A stretch of 64,000 nucleotides of DNA. It comes from Macropodus opercularis. Its lineage: Eukaryota > Chordata > Actinopteri > Anabantiformes > Osphronemidae. The position numbers and the translations under genes are program-made. Below the pieces are notes generated by a model. The model made no database searches and had not been told where the DNA came from. It saw only the letters and a program-made list of their open reading frames with translations. Positions 23,890-36,636 of the stretch are shown here, piece by piece. Location: NCBI GenBank assembly GCA_030770545.1, contig CM061096.1, positions 6,119,501 to 6,183,500 of the forward strand. Direction: 5' to 3'. Within the stretch, counting starts at the first letter, position 1; each line of letters starts with the position of its first letter.

Positions 23890-24235
23890 TCATATTATAG
23901 ATCCCTTTAAATCTAAACTAGGTGAATGTCTGTATTGTTATTATATTGAATTATCTCCTAATTAGTATGTAATATCTATAATAGTACATCTGCTTGTGGT
24001 GCAGTTCAATATATTCTCTATGACAAATGCAGTTAAGAAAATAAATGGCTTATGCAGATGTGCAGCATATGTGAGGATCACTTAAGCCCCATTATTCAGT
24101 AAAGCTAGAGTTTATGAATAGCTCAAGATCTTTTGTTTAATGAACTTTAATATTGTTTCTGATGATCCATTGCTTTATGATCATCTCTGGATCAGTTTGA
24201 GGACTAAACCTTTTGAGCAGTTTCATCACAAAAAC
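23890..24235. promoter_or_regulatory. Long CNE-like block (possible enhancer)
   Basis: About 345 bp of repeat-free AT-rich DNA containing GAATTATCTCCTAATTAG, AATAAATGGCTTATGCAG, GCCCCATTATTCAG, GAGTTTATGAATAGC, GTTTAATGAACTTTAATATT and CTTTATGATCATC. POU, Hox and homeodomain-type cores are spread throughout. It is one of the longer enhancer-like blocks in the left half. Confidence 0.38.
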
Positions 24236-27200
24236 GCATATTAAGGCAGCGTTTTGTTTTTTGGGGGCAGAGATCCCTGCTTGCGGCCGGACGTGGTCTC
24301 CTGGGTAATTAGTGTATCTGAGACTGGCTCACCTCTGACCTCAGGAGTCCTCCAACACTAACCCGCCCCCTCCCTCAACCCTTTCTGTCACTGCTGACAT
24401 CTCCTCACGAATCTCCACCCAAACAAAAGAGCAAACAGCATTTGATCCCTGGGTAGTAGCTCCAGTGCTAATTTGCTATTATGCGCGATCTTCCAGTCAT
24501 TTGTTTGGTTGGCTGACTACACAGTGTGCGTTATGGTCTGCTGGCTCTGTCTGCGGAGCGCTCCTGCCGTCAGGTGAATGATGGGAAGAATTTTCATCAG
24601 AAGCAAATCAGGAAAAGCATCACGCCTGTGTTTGTTTTTTTTGTTTAGTTTAGTTTAGTTTCTCTCACTTGTCTTAGTGTGAGGACATTATTTTCTGGGT
24701 TTCACATTTAGCTTCTTTTCTTTCTGTTTCGCTCAAGATCCTAAGCAGAGTGACCCACACTTGACCTCCACCTCTACCTACTGATAAATGTGGGTCTGCC
24801 TCCATTCATCAGTAGGTTTCTGTGTGTTTGTCACATGTATGTATATAAAAAATGTACACAAATAAGAATATGAGTTAAAATGCAGGGTTTTTTTTCTCTG
24901 TCGCAACAGCTAACAGCCTAGTTATTATCACATATTGTATCACCCACTGATACCAGCTGAGATGTTGAGTGAGAGGAAATGGATAATAATGTGAGCCATT
25001 GTGCAGATTCCTTTTGTTCGCGTTAGCTTTTCAGCCAAACACACTTATGTACAAAAAAATGCAGAATAGCTTCCTGAGTTGAGCATTTTGTCAAGAAAAT
25101 GATCTTCAGTGAGACGCTGAGGATACCAGAGAGTGCCATTAAGTTGAGTAGCAAGTGTAATAGGCAGGTGTGACTGAGAAAATACCCCCACGTTCAAACC
25201 CCCCACTGTCACCTCCCTTTGCCAGCCAGGGATTTGGGTTAATACAGAGTTATAAAGACGTTCACTAGAAATGGTGGATTGGAGGCGTAGATCATCATGA
25301 TGCACCTCTGTGTGATGACAGCCGTACTGTATGTGACAGTAAATCCTAGATACTTATGCATCATTTCCTATTTCCCGCTCGCTGACGACTGCGGGAAAGC
25401 ATCGGCAGTAATACAACAGTTTCTGCCGGGGCATCAGTCTCCCTGCGAGCTAAAACGCCGGCGCGGCGGCGTGTCCATGCGGCTGCCTGTACAGTTACAA
25501 AAAAAAAAAACCCGGCGGCGCTGCCATCGATTCCGGTTTTATTTAAGAATAATTACTTTTTATTACAACTTGGATCTTATTTTTGTAGCTTTGGCGAACG
25601 ATTCCTGCTGCTCGGTCCCATTTCGCCAGGAACAACACTAATATCGAATGACTCTACAGTGTGCAGTTTATGCCCATTGCCAATGTTCAGTGCCAGCGCA
25701 GGAAGTAATGTGCTCTTTATTTAGTGAAGCAGAAAGTAAGACTGTGGATGTTGTGCTAGTGGCTGACAATGGAGTGTTTTCCAGTGGGATGTGACAGCTT
25801 GTGTCCTGTCACTATCTAACAATTAATCTTGTTTTTAATCAATCTGCCCCTGCTTCCTGCCGTACTCCATCCAGCCACCAGATGCCCTCATGCTTTCCCC
25901 AGTCATCCACACAACTGTTCGCAGTTTCCTCATCGCTTCTCCCGGTATTTAAAACTGCCAGTCGCACCTGCTCGCTGCCAGATTATCTGCTATGCCACAC
26001 CAGGGATAGAGCTGCAGCCTCAGGTCCAGTCTGTTTACCCTGCCTGTTTTTGACCTCATGCCTGTTGCCGGGACTTTAACATTCCCCTGCACCCCTCCCT
26101 CCCCCCTTCCTGCCCTTTCTGCCTGTGGTTGTTGTGCTTACCTGCCAGCCCGCTTGCTCGTAAGCCTCCGCCGTTTTTCATTATTAAATTTACTTCACCG
26201 CACCTGCCCATCTGCGAGTCCGCATCTGGGCCTCACATGCTTAAGCTCAGTAAACCAGCCGTGACACTGAGCCATGTTCTGCTCCTAAACAGCCCGATGC
26301 GAACTTTGTCTAACTCAGGCGAGGTGTGAAAAATAAGGAATGTGAAAGCAAAGTAAAACATTAAAACATCCTACACTGTTTTGTGTGATAGGACTGGACA
26401 CACTTACTAGACGCATCACATTCGGTCAACTTTTGTGTGTGTGTGTGTTTTTGGGATTTCGCAATTTTCTGAAGCCTGTGACTTTGGGGAACTGATAGAT
26501 TTGTCTGTGCATATACCTGAGCAGACGTGCACGTGCGTGTGTGTGTGTGTGTGTGTTTTCATCACAATACCCTGTGCACTTTGTTCCTTCACAGCCAGAA
26601 AACTTTGTGTGACATTAGTATTCTGACAACATTGCAGGGGTCATGAGAGCTACGCCCTGCTCCCTCCCTGTAGTGCGTCTCGCCGAGCCTTCCTTCTCCT
26701 CCCCCTGTCTTCTGCTCCCCCCTCCCTCTCTCTCCATTTTGCGGGCTGCAGCACTGCTTTAACTAGAAGCACGAGGAACAAATAAAAATAGATGGGCCAA
26801 GTTGTGAGATGTGAGCCCTGGGGGACGCACTGTATGGATATACATTTTCTGTGCGCATTTGGAGCGGCTCCTCTCGTCAAAGAATATTATCCATCCCCAC
26901 CCCCCCCTTACACCCGTGCACCACCTCACCCCTCCCATCTTTGGATCAAGGCAGTAATTCAATTGGGGATAGACAAGAGCAAGATTTCCTTGATGCTTTT
27001 TTTCCTTTCTCTATAAACGGGTTGTCTGCCTGTCAGCATTGATAATGCTAGCTGGTGCACTCTGTGGCTAACTCTACCCAACCCACGCTGCCGTTCTCTG
27101 TACCGCTCCGGCAATGAGGAGCTCCTCCATGATTCACTCTATGCTTGTCTGCCCATCTGGCTATTTTTTTATTTATTTTATTATTTTTTTTTGCATTGGC

Positions 27201-28679
27201 TCTCCCTCCAGAGGACTTGACTTGCCTAACTCTCATTCTCTTCCGCTTATCTGTATTTCTGTTTGACGGTCCAAGCATTGTCCATCTGATACGTCTGCGT
27301 GTCCGTGGCCATCTGCGGAGATAGGAATGAAATGTGATCCGGCAGGCGCTTGAATCTACTGTATGTCACCTTAAAGTCGCCCCCTCTCTGTTTGAATATC
27401 TGATCAGATTTGTTCTGGAACATATGCGATCGGCGAGCCCGGGTTAAGATATGGTCAGAAATGAGCAGCAAATCAGAGTATCCACGGCACCAGGTAGTCT
27501 GAGGCCGCTCACACCATCCGTCAACTAGCAAGGACCCACATAAGTAACTGATGTACAGGCTGACAGGCGTGATCGACCAAAAACCTCAACACAGAGTGTG
27601 GTCGGCTTCCTCTGAGAGCTTCATCTTAGAGATTTTATTCTGACAGTTTCTTGACAGTGTTCACTTCAGTACTGTATCCAGCACTCAGACGTGCTGTTAT
27701 CATTTCCCGAAATGTTCAACATCATGTTAATGGATGTCAGGAGAATGTGACAAGGTGTGGCAAACATCACAGCTGCGCTCAACTTAGATTTTGTCTCACA
27801 ATAATAAGGAGCAGAGATCAAGCTGTGGGATTAAGGGGCTGAGCATGAGGGGAGGGATCCATATTAGCCCAGAGGTCAGTGACCGCCGGTGTGTGTGTTG
27901 TAATTGTAGCACTGACCAAGAAAATGTATGTTTTATTCCTCTTTGTTACTATAAGAAACTGTAGCCAAAGATGAGTTTGCAGTTTATTGTTAAAAAATCC
28001 AGAAAAGAGTTTGAATCTGTGTTTTTGGCTCAACTTTGCCTAAAATTGCTGAAACTGTAAAAGTAGCTGTTTTGATGACAGTGCTCTGCTGTGGCTGCTC
28101 AGACAATAAAGCATTATGTAATTATTTTCATTATTTTATATTGGCCATTTTAGCACTGCTAATAACACGATGGAACCGGGAGGACAGCTAACAGTGTGTT
28201 CTTCGAATCCTGCATCGCATCAGGCTACATGTTTAGTACTTCAGTCTCTTTTTTACTTGACTTGTAATTAACGTATTAGTGAAATTGTAGCAGCTTTCTC
28301 CTCCAAATGTGTGGCTTATAATACCAGAGCGCGGAGCACGTTTGGCCGAAGCTGGTCGGAGATCTGGATGTTTTATCTGATGGAGTCGCAGAGTGGCGCA
28401 AGGATCCAAAACAAAACCATTAAATGAAGAGCAAGATGGAGAGAGAGGGTGTAATAGGCTGCATCAGAGTGGCGAGGAAGCTAATGCCTCGTGAGACTGT
28501 TTGGAAGTGAGGCAGGCCGTCGGATGGCGAGCTGACTTCAGTATGTGCATCGCTCACATAAATCTGGGAGCCCCCGCCTCACCTGCCTGCTTTGGTTTGG
28601 CTTTAATTACCTGAGCTATCCTGCACTCACCACCAGCACTTCCCTAATGGGGCCGCCTCACTCAGGCATCACTCACACT
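24236..28679. other. Non-coding stretch, no gene seen
   Basis: Contains TTTAGTTTAG-type repeats (24640-24660), poly(A) at 25499-25510, C-rich text (26085-26110), two short TG repeats (26434-26448 and 26535-26556), T-rich text (27165-27195) and AT-rich, possibly conserved stretches (28090-28290). Open frames are short and compositionally biased. No gene recognised. Confidence 0.42.
26434..26556. repeat. Two TG microsatellites
   Basis: TG runs at 26434-26448 and 26535-26556, with about 85 bp of unique DNA between them. Confidence 0.85.
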
Positions 28680-28707
28680 CAGGCCAGCCAGCTGGCAGGC
28701 TGGCCTG
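28680..28707. other. Perfect 10-bp inverted repeat
   Basis: CAGGCCAGCC (28680-28689) and GGCTGGCCTG (28698-28707) are exact reverse complements around the 8-nt loop AGCTGGCA. A further CAGGCTGGCC follows at about 28715. The GC-rich stem should be stable in RNA or extruded DNA. No flanking feature identifies a known RNA. Confidence 0.65.
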
Positions 28708-29135
28708 GGGGGGGCAGGCTGGCCCTCCTATTATAACTCCAAGTCTGTGCCCTAACACACCTGTAATCTGAGAGTGTGCGTAAACCCGCTTGTGTGTGCG
28801 GCTTTCCGTCTTCTCTGCTGTCACACGAGCTGACTATTGCAGGAGGCAAACGGTGCCTTAAGATTCCTCGTGTAAACATTCGTGAAATATTAACAGGTGT
28901 TTTTAGTTGAGCTCGCGCTGACTAAGACTCGCCACTAATTTGGCCTCGCGTTATACCATTAAGTATCAGATTAGTTATGTGTCCTTGGGGGGGTTTGCTG
29001 TCAGTCAGTGACATGTCGCAGCGAGTTCACCACTTGTCAAGTAGCCGTGCTTTCAGTCTCCTTGTATACAGCTGCCTAACAATGTGCCAAGAGCTTTCAG
29101 CACCAATGTAAAATGCATCAGATCTTTTTTGTCCG

Positions 29136-29161
29136 CCCCCCCCACCCCACCCCACCCCACC
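29136..29161. repeat. (CCCCA)n pentanucleotide repeat
   Basis: A C run followed by four CCCCA units. The minus strand is G4-prone. Confidence 0.85.
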
Positions 29162-31958
29162 AGTGAAAAGACACAGAGACGAGCTGGTATTAGCCCGTCG
29201 CATCCCAGCTGCCGTTAAACGTCTCTCGGTGACCTTGGAGATTATTGCTATACTAGACAGAAAAAATGCTATATGTTTGTCAAGAGCTGTCTGTCATCAA
29301 TGAGCTTTTGTGTTGGCTATCGATCGGCTCCCCGGACAGGACACCGAGGTTGATGGATGCACAACAAACAGACTCTGCATTGCCAGCAATCCGCCCAGCC
29401 AGTGGGGCCGCCGCATGATGGGATGTCAAGTCCAGGAGGCTGCTGCTCGCACCTTTGTATTTGCACTTCCTCCCTTCGGACGCGAATTTGGGTTCCGCCC
29501 TGAGCCCGACGCAGAGCCGAGCCGCATCCCTAAATGGCGATTCATTAGTAAACATGAAGTGGATTACCGTAGTTTAACCCCCGCTACCCAGCGCATCGAT
29601 AACGGGCCCTGATTGCTTTGTAAAATGTTGCAAGCTGCTGGTGAGAGCTGCGCCACTGTATCTGCAGCGTGCACATACAAAGATAACAACACAATTCCCC
29701 TATCAGTTGACCTGGTTTCTCTTCAGCAAGCTTCAGCCTCCAGGGTGCAATTGAGAGCGCCTTGGTCCGATACTGGATACAACACAAACGCCAGGCTCAG
29801 TGCAACAATCATCATCCCCTGTGATTTTGGCGTTTTTTCAGGAAGTCAGCTACCACTGCTACATTATTCAGCTTCAGTCTCTCACACTAGAGAGAATGGC
29901 ATTAAAGTTAATTTCAGCCCAGCTCCAGCTGGTACTGTTGCATGCACAAAGGAGCCACATTGTTATGTGTTTTTATTGTACGAGGAGAAGCAGCAAAAGG
30001 CATCCTGTTGGAAAATCAGCAAAACGCTGTTGTAAAGTGTTTGTTTTCCCTCTCTTGACTGGGTTTAACCCAGCGCGCTTGCCAAGCGTGGATCCGCCAT
30101 GAGCTCAGACTGATGGAGCGCCTTTGATATTTTATAGACCCCACTACGAGCTGCTGCTGCCCAGCATCTCCCCAGTTTAGGATTAGTGCTGCCATCCACC
30201 TGTGGCCACCAGACACGTGTTGTCCTAGTGGGGACTGTTTGTGGTGTAGTGCGTTCTCTGGCTTCCCTGACACAACCCACTATATACAGCTAATCTCAGG
30301 TCTAACATCAAAACCAAGTCTTACGAAGGAACTGTCCAACGCAACGACATGAAGTGATACACACAAACAAATCAGCCATTGACCTCCGCGGCGCCACACA
30401 AAACACAACAAAATGCAAACTGCCTGTAGCCATCACTGTCACATTATCCTGAACATCTGGCCAAAGAGTGTGTGGCACTAAAGTCTGTGCGAGTCTGTGT
30501 GTTTCACAGGTGCTGGACCAGATCCAGACCCAGATTGATAGCAATTTTTCAGAGTTTGCAGGCTCGATAATACTTCGACTGATACAGGAAAACAACAGTA
30601 CCGGACATGGATGGGGAGGTTCTGGCAGATTACAGGAGATTTGTGGACCCCTGGGATTTCTCACTGAGCTAATGTTGACAAAGCAGACCTGTAGGTTAAA
30701 AAAGAAAGCATTCATGTATACAAGCTTACTGTATCGTATGTGTGATACAATTTGAATTCATTTTTATTTTTTTTATCTTTTCAACACCCCCTCAACCTTC
30801 TCTTCTCTTGAACCAAGGGTAGAACATCAATGCATTATTCATCAGTCAAATCCAAAAACCTATGAAATAAAATCATTTGTTGCCCTATAGTGTGCTTGAC
30901 AGAGAGATTGTTTATAAGGGTGGTAAAGCAGTTCTCGAGCGTTGGTAGCAATCAATAGTCTGATGGAATCCCAAGGCCCCTCGCTCGTTGCCGACGCACA
31001 TCCAGACGGAGACATCAAAACAGCTTTTGGTTTGTATCTTCTCTCTCGCGTCTCCAGCCAGGTGGTCAGTTGAGATATTTTTAATTGGTTCCCCTGTACG
31101 TGCGTGACTTATTTTATGTTTTGCATTAAGACCCCTTTCTTTCCCTCCCCATCCCGAAGTTGTCATTAGCTGCATTATGCTGCAGTGATGCTGAGAACAA
31201 TTAGGATAATAATCCTGTGACCGATCGTAATGGTGATAATGATAATGAAGAGATAATGATAAGGAGGAATGGAAATGACTGTAGCAAATAGGTTTGTTGT
31301 TTTTACCAAAACAACAACACACATTTCTTACACAAATAATAATAATAACTGCTATAACGATGACTGTGATAGCATCACCCCTCCCACTGTCATCCCTCTT
31401 TTAATGCGCGTATGATTCTCCTCATTCGACGAGTGAAGCGATTACAGCTGCGACTTCAGTCACTGTACCACACCCAGTCCCTGCAGCCTGCACCAGTGAA
31501 CGGTGAATAGTCAGTGCCAGTGATTTATTATTCTCACCACTGTAAATGAACAGGCCTGTGCACTAATGAGTAATGAATAAAGAGCATAAGAAGTGACTTC
31601 TTGAGGAGAGGTTGGAAATAAAAAAAAGATTCTCTACGTGGCAGCCTCCTGCAGAGAGGTTCTCCATACCCCGGATTAAGCTTTGTAGGTTTGTGACCCC
31701 GCAGACTAGGACTGATCCCTGATGGGCAGACGAGCATGAACCATCAACAGGTCAAAAGACAACAGTGGCTGTTAAAGTAAAAAATCGGAGTCACCTCTTT
31801 AAATTATGTGATTGTAGCGTAAATGTAAATAATTTGTTTGTACAAACAGCTGCATTAAAGCAGAGTTTTGCACAGGAAAACCACCAAACATCCCCTGCGG
31901 CGAGGATCACAGCACGTCGCTCTACTGCATATAGATATGTATACGTTCTGCAGATAGG

Positions 31959-31988
31959 AATTGGCCCTAATTGGCCCTAATTGGCCCT
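31959..31988. repeat. Exact 10-bp minisatellite, three units
   Basis: AATTGGCCCT is repeated three times without a mismatch, followed by GGGACTCC. Perfect identity suggests recent expansion. Confidence 0.9.
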
Positions 31989-33960
31989 GGGACTCCACAA
32001 AAAAAAAAAAAGAGAGGAATCCACTTGACAACGTGGCTAATTTGCATAGCTTTGAAGAAAACAGAGTCTGGTGTTTAGGCAGAAGCAGGAAGAGCGTCAG
32101 AGTCTGACACTCAGCGGGAGACAAAGCAGCTGCGTGACTGGTTTGTCTGGAGTTTTAAGCGAGGCGGCTGACTGGCTGGCTTCACTGGTCGCGCTTTGAT
32201 GTACAAGCTCCCTCCACAAACTGGCTTCGGGAAGGTTTCACGTGTCTGCTGTAACAGTATTTTATCAGCGAGAGCATGTGCTGAATAGGAAGCTATTGCC
32301 AGCAGCCACTTAGGTTAGCGAAACATCTGGAACAGGAGAAAAAGCTGGATGCTGCATATTTGTGTGCAAGAAGCAAAATGACACTAGGCTGCATGTAGTT
32401 ACTCTGATTCTTTCCCAGAATTCTTCACCTTGTCGACGTAGACTAGGGTCGTCACTCAGCTCCACCTTAGGCTCCGCCTCAAACTCCGCCCAAGACAAAC
32501 CCAAAACTGGATTCCCACCACTGATGCTCACCTGCTTAATGTAATGTTGTTAATCGCTAACAACGTTGCCGTTACTAGGACGACAAGAAGGATGCTTGAT
32601 TTTTCAGCATGGACATTTACCGTCACCTTGTTGAGACAAATTTTCTTTAGCTGGAAATACATAATAGAGGACCTTTGGGCAAAGCGAACATCCCCCTGTT
32701 CTGTTGTTGTGTAGTACAACGAGTGATAGCAAACGTTATCTGTCTTCTGAATTTTTATCATGTTGCATCTGAATCAATTCAGATGTAGGGTCTCCTGCAG
32801 CCAAGTGATGTATCATTCTATAATAAATATGTAATATGTAAATAAATATGTAATCAGCCAGACTTTCTGAGATCCATCATACTATAGGTGAACAGCACTG
32901 ACTTGACCGTTTGGTTTCTCATAAAAGGGCACTAAATCAGGCAGCCATAGCACATCTGACACCCACTGTCTTCCTCTCTCTCTTGACCTCCTGTCTTCTG
33001 TCTTAACGTCTCTTCCAGCGCAGCCGCCTTTGATTTAAGATCTCTGCAGCAGTTTATGGTGTATATATCCTAAATGGACATTTTAATAGGCTTTTCCCTT
33101 TTTCATTGTATTGTGCAACGTAAGCAGTAATCATAAATTTTAATAATTATAATTTGTGGCTGCAGGCTGAATACCTTGCACAGTTTCCACGAAGAAAAAC
33201 AGCCTCGTTCAGAGGGTGACCACCGCTGCATGTGTGAAAGGTTGAAGGGATTTATTAAGTGGTTCACCGTTATTTTTTTCTCATGCAGCATCGCACACGT
33301 CTTGAAGCAAAAACTAGCAACTTTAGGAAATAATCACTATCATCTTTTTCATTAACCTCTGGGTGGTCATTAGGAAATCCTGCTGTGCAGCCAAAATTTG
33401 TTGTAGAGGTCCTGAAGTTTCCAGGTCAGATTGATACGTCGTGAGACTTTTTATTTTTTTAAGTTTGTTTTCTGGGGGATAACACACAATAAGTGCATCT
33501 GCGTTGTAGCCGGTCCCAGTTATTCTTCTTTTCTCTCTCTTTCATTCATTCTCTTTGCTCTGGAAACTGCCATCAGGCTCAGAGGCAATTTACGGTACCT
33601 TTGAACACGTCCTTAACGGTACCATCACGCGTCCATCAGTGCCACCACGAACACGATTTTATTACTCAATTTGATTCCATACAAGGTTCATTCCCCACAT
33701 TTTTTATGCATCGTGGGCTTAGCTCAGGCAGAAAATAATCTGGACAGCAAGGGCTCTGTATTACGGTGCAAACAGGATAAAGCACTGACAAATTTCCGAC
33801 CGGAGGACTAGTGAGCTGGGAGGACAGAGAGAAAGAGAGATTAAGAGCTACACCATTGTTTACCTCCTTCTCTAAGGTGCAGGATACTCTGTCGTTTATA
33901 AATGTTGGGAGCTGTTATTGGTTACCTTGCAGGCTTTGGGGGAAAGAGGAAAGGAAAATG

Positions 33961-33979
33961 AAAAAAAAAAAAAAAAAAA
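33961..33979. repeat. Poly(A) tract
   Basis: Nineteen A residues. No retroposon body was recognised upstream, so I do not call a poly(A) tail. Confidence 0.8.
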
Positions 33980-34412
33980 CTTTGGGAAAGACCCAGGAGG
34001 GGGTTCGATACAACTTTAATAATGCGTAGCAGGAGCTAAATGAGCCATTCTGCGGTACTTTAAGACGTCTTCCCTCCACCCATCCCCCCGCCACCACCCT
34101 CCGCCTCACCCTCCTCACGGTCTCAGGGCCTGAATTATTAAAAGTGTTGTTTTCCCTTATTGCATTGCAGCAATTTGCCTCGATGCTTAAAAAGAGCTGC
34201 ACATTCTGGAGTTGCAATGCTAAAAGCAAACCCACCTCTAGTGGCGCAGGCAGGGCAGGAGGCTGGAGAGCAGGCAGCCAGGGAGCACAAGCATAAACAC
34301 ATGTATCTAAATATCCACAGTTGCCATACTCAGATATTAAGCAGGTTGTAAACAAGCTGCTTTGTAAACAGGGTCTAACTGTATTATGCAGTTTTTTTTT
34401 ATTATACGGTGC

Positions 34413-34768
34413 AGAGCTGCGACTAATGACTACCGATTAATCTTTAAGTCTATTAAACGTCATAAAACAGTAAAATATGCCCCTTCATTTCCTAAAGGTA
34501 CGGTAATGTTGTTAAATAGCTCGTGTCCCCAACCAGCAGTCCCAAATCTAACGCTACTGTGTTTACTGTCACATCACACAGAAGGAAAGCTGTAAATACT
34601 CACAATTAAGAAGAAACGGGGAATATTTAGCAGTTGTGCTTTAAAACAATGGATTTCAGTCTGAGGACTGGTTCAGCTCACAGCTCACTGATTAATCCAT
34701 TTATCATTTCCACTGCAATACCATGCATTTTAATTGGCCTAATTCATTTTTCTAATATTTGCATCTCT
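34413..34768. mobile_element. MITE-type DNA transposon relic, about 355 bp
   Basis: The left end AGAGCTGCGACTAAT and the reverse complement of the right end (AGAGATGCAAATATT) match at 11 of 15 positions, as degraded terminal inverted repeats would. Inside, TACCGATTAATC, GTGTTTACTGTCACATCA, TGTAAATACTCACAATTAAG and CTGATTAATCCATTTATC follow, in order, a teleost non-autonomous element I know from memory. Its ends read roughly GGGCTGCAACTAACGATTA. The copy is old and has no coding capacity. Family name not assigned. Confidence 0.65.
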
Positions 34769-35539
34769 AGCGTCCATTAAAACTTTGTTGTAGCATTCAT
34801 GTTTGTTTTTTTTTAAGTTCTGGAACGCGATCCGACTGTATCTCTCATCTTATCTGTCACAAGTTTCCTTATGTTTAGTTTCGTTTGTTAGAAAGTCAAA
34901 TAAATCGTAAACAAAATGATTCTCACTGAACTGGCAGATGTTTTGTCTCGTAGTTTTGGGACACACATGGTCAGAAAGGCCTTTGTGAGATGATGAGTTC
35001 AGCTGCGCAATCAGCGCATCATCACTGATCTGTTACAGATGATGCGTTTACTGGACTACACACGTTTGTGTTGAAGACACAACTAATGCATTTTTCAATC
35101 GTTTCTCCAGTTTCATCCTTGTACACAATTGTTTAAGTTTGTAGAAAATTAAAAAAAAAAGTTAGATTCTTGGCATTTAGAATAATCTATAAGCACATTC
35201 AATTCTGAAATATTGGTAAGCGCATCAGCCTTGAGATCTATGTTGGCCAATCTCTCCTTGTACATCTGCACTTACATAAAAAAAAAAAGCAGCTTTGACT
35301 TGCAGCCAAAAGAAAATTGAGCCAGACTCAACTAGGCATCACTCACTTAATAAAACAGTGCTCTCCTTCCCTTCTCCTGCTCCTCTGCAAGCAGTGTACA
35401 CGCCTGGTGATGCAGGTATTAATGTGATGCCGATAGTTAAACGCCTTATTGTGAAGTACAAGATTTCAGCCACGGTATAAAAAGTTGGCGATAATGCAAA
35501 GTAGACAGTAGGTTGCATTCCCTTACTCCTCCCTGCAAG

Positions 35540-35590
35540 CCACACACACACACACACATCCATCCATCCACCCACCCACACACACACACA
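35540..35590. repeat. (CA)n(TCCA)n(CCCA)n(CA)n compound repeat
   Basis: CA units, then CATC/CCAT and CCCA units, then CA again, over about 50 bp. Confidence 0.9.
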
Positions 35591-36613
35591 AACGCACACT
35601 TTAATCACACAATTAATAATTAATCAGAGGTTGGGCTCAATGCTGTCGAGTCTGCAGATGAGAGAACATCCAACTGCTGAGAAGGGCCCTAAAAAAGCAG
35701 GATTAACAACCCCCCAAAAAGGATTATCTACAGATCAGCGTGCACCAATAAGCTACATGTCATCAGTCCAGCCTCAGCCTTATTAAAGGGGAGAAAACTA
35801 CACATACTGCAGTGGTACTAACATGCAGCGTTGAATCCATTTTTTATAACCAAAAATAAAATAATAAATAAATAAAAAGCCAGTGACTCTACAGCTCTGC
35901 AGAGTTTGTGAGGGGGAAAATTAAGCTGTCTCCTCTATGTGACATTTTCTACATGCAAATATGGAAAATTTGATTATGTGCACTGTTTGCTGCATGTAAA
36001 CACCATCAATAAAGCCATAACAAAAATGATTATGGAAGAATAGTTCAGAAATGTCTTTTCTTGCTTTATCCACTGGTGCATTGGTTCCAATGCTCCTCAG
36101 TTCTGTGTGATGGTTCTGTTCAATTTGTTCACCCCCCCCCCCCGGTGATGTGTTAAACATTGCAAATATGTTAAACATACTGTAAGAGCCCAAGTCCGCG
36201 GGTTCGCGCTCGCTGTCGTCTTCTTTGCGTTATTAGCTCAGCTCTTCGTCTGCGTCCTCGACGTTGCAGCAGAGAGCAGAGTGTTTACCCAGCTGTAATT
36301 ACAACATGCACAATGACCTCATTCTGCTGTGTCAGTAGCGGTAATGTATAGCCCTTGATCTTAAACTGCAAAGAAAAATGGTGTGCACTTATTTTGAATA
36401 TGCTGACTACATTCCCGGCACTTTTTAGACATGGCCGTGACGGCAGATCAGAATTTGATATAAGCACCGGTGCTCCTATTCATCTGACAAGGTCCCTCTG
36501 CCTTCATATGCATTCAATAATGTGAAATGATATTAGCTGTAGGAGCTCATTGACTGTACACCTAGGGTCTGGCGGTGTCTCTCCGTCTCGTGCTTCTTAT
36601 CTGCTCCTCTTCC

Positions 36614-36636
36614 TCACACACACACACACACACACA
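36614..36636. repeat. (CA)n microsatellite
   Basis: About eleven CA units. Confidence 0.9.

Larger units (their letters stand above)
28708..34412. other. Non-coding stretch, no gene seen
   Basis: Includes (CCCCA)n at 29136, an exact 10-bp triplication at 31959, AAT/GAT-type repeats (31220-31260 and 31334-31350), a poly(A) at 33961-33979 and several AT-rich CNE-like patches (31145-31215, 32820-32870, 33120-33165). The + strand frame at 30510-30700 is open but has weak splice context. The overlapping frames near 29300-29610 show no domain. Confidence 0.42.

Noticed and set aside
30511..30700. Exon-like open segment with peptide beginning VLDQIQTQIDSNFSE
   Set aside because: The acceptor lacks a real pyrimidine tract and the downstream CTGTAG|GTTAAA is a poor donor; no family resemblance found.
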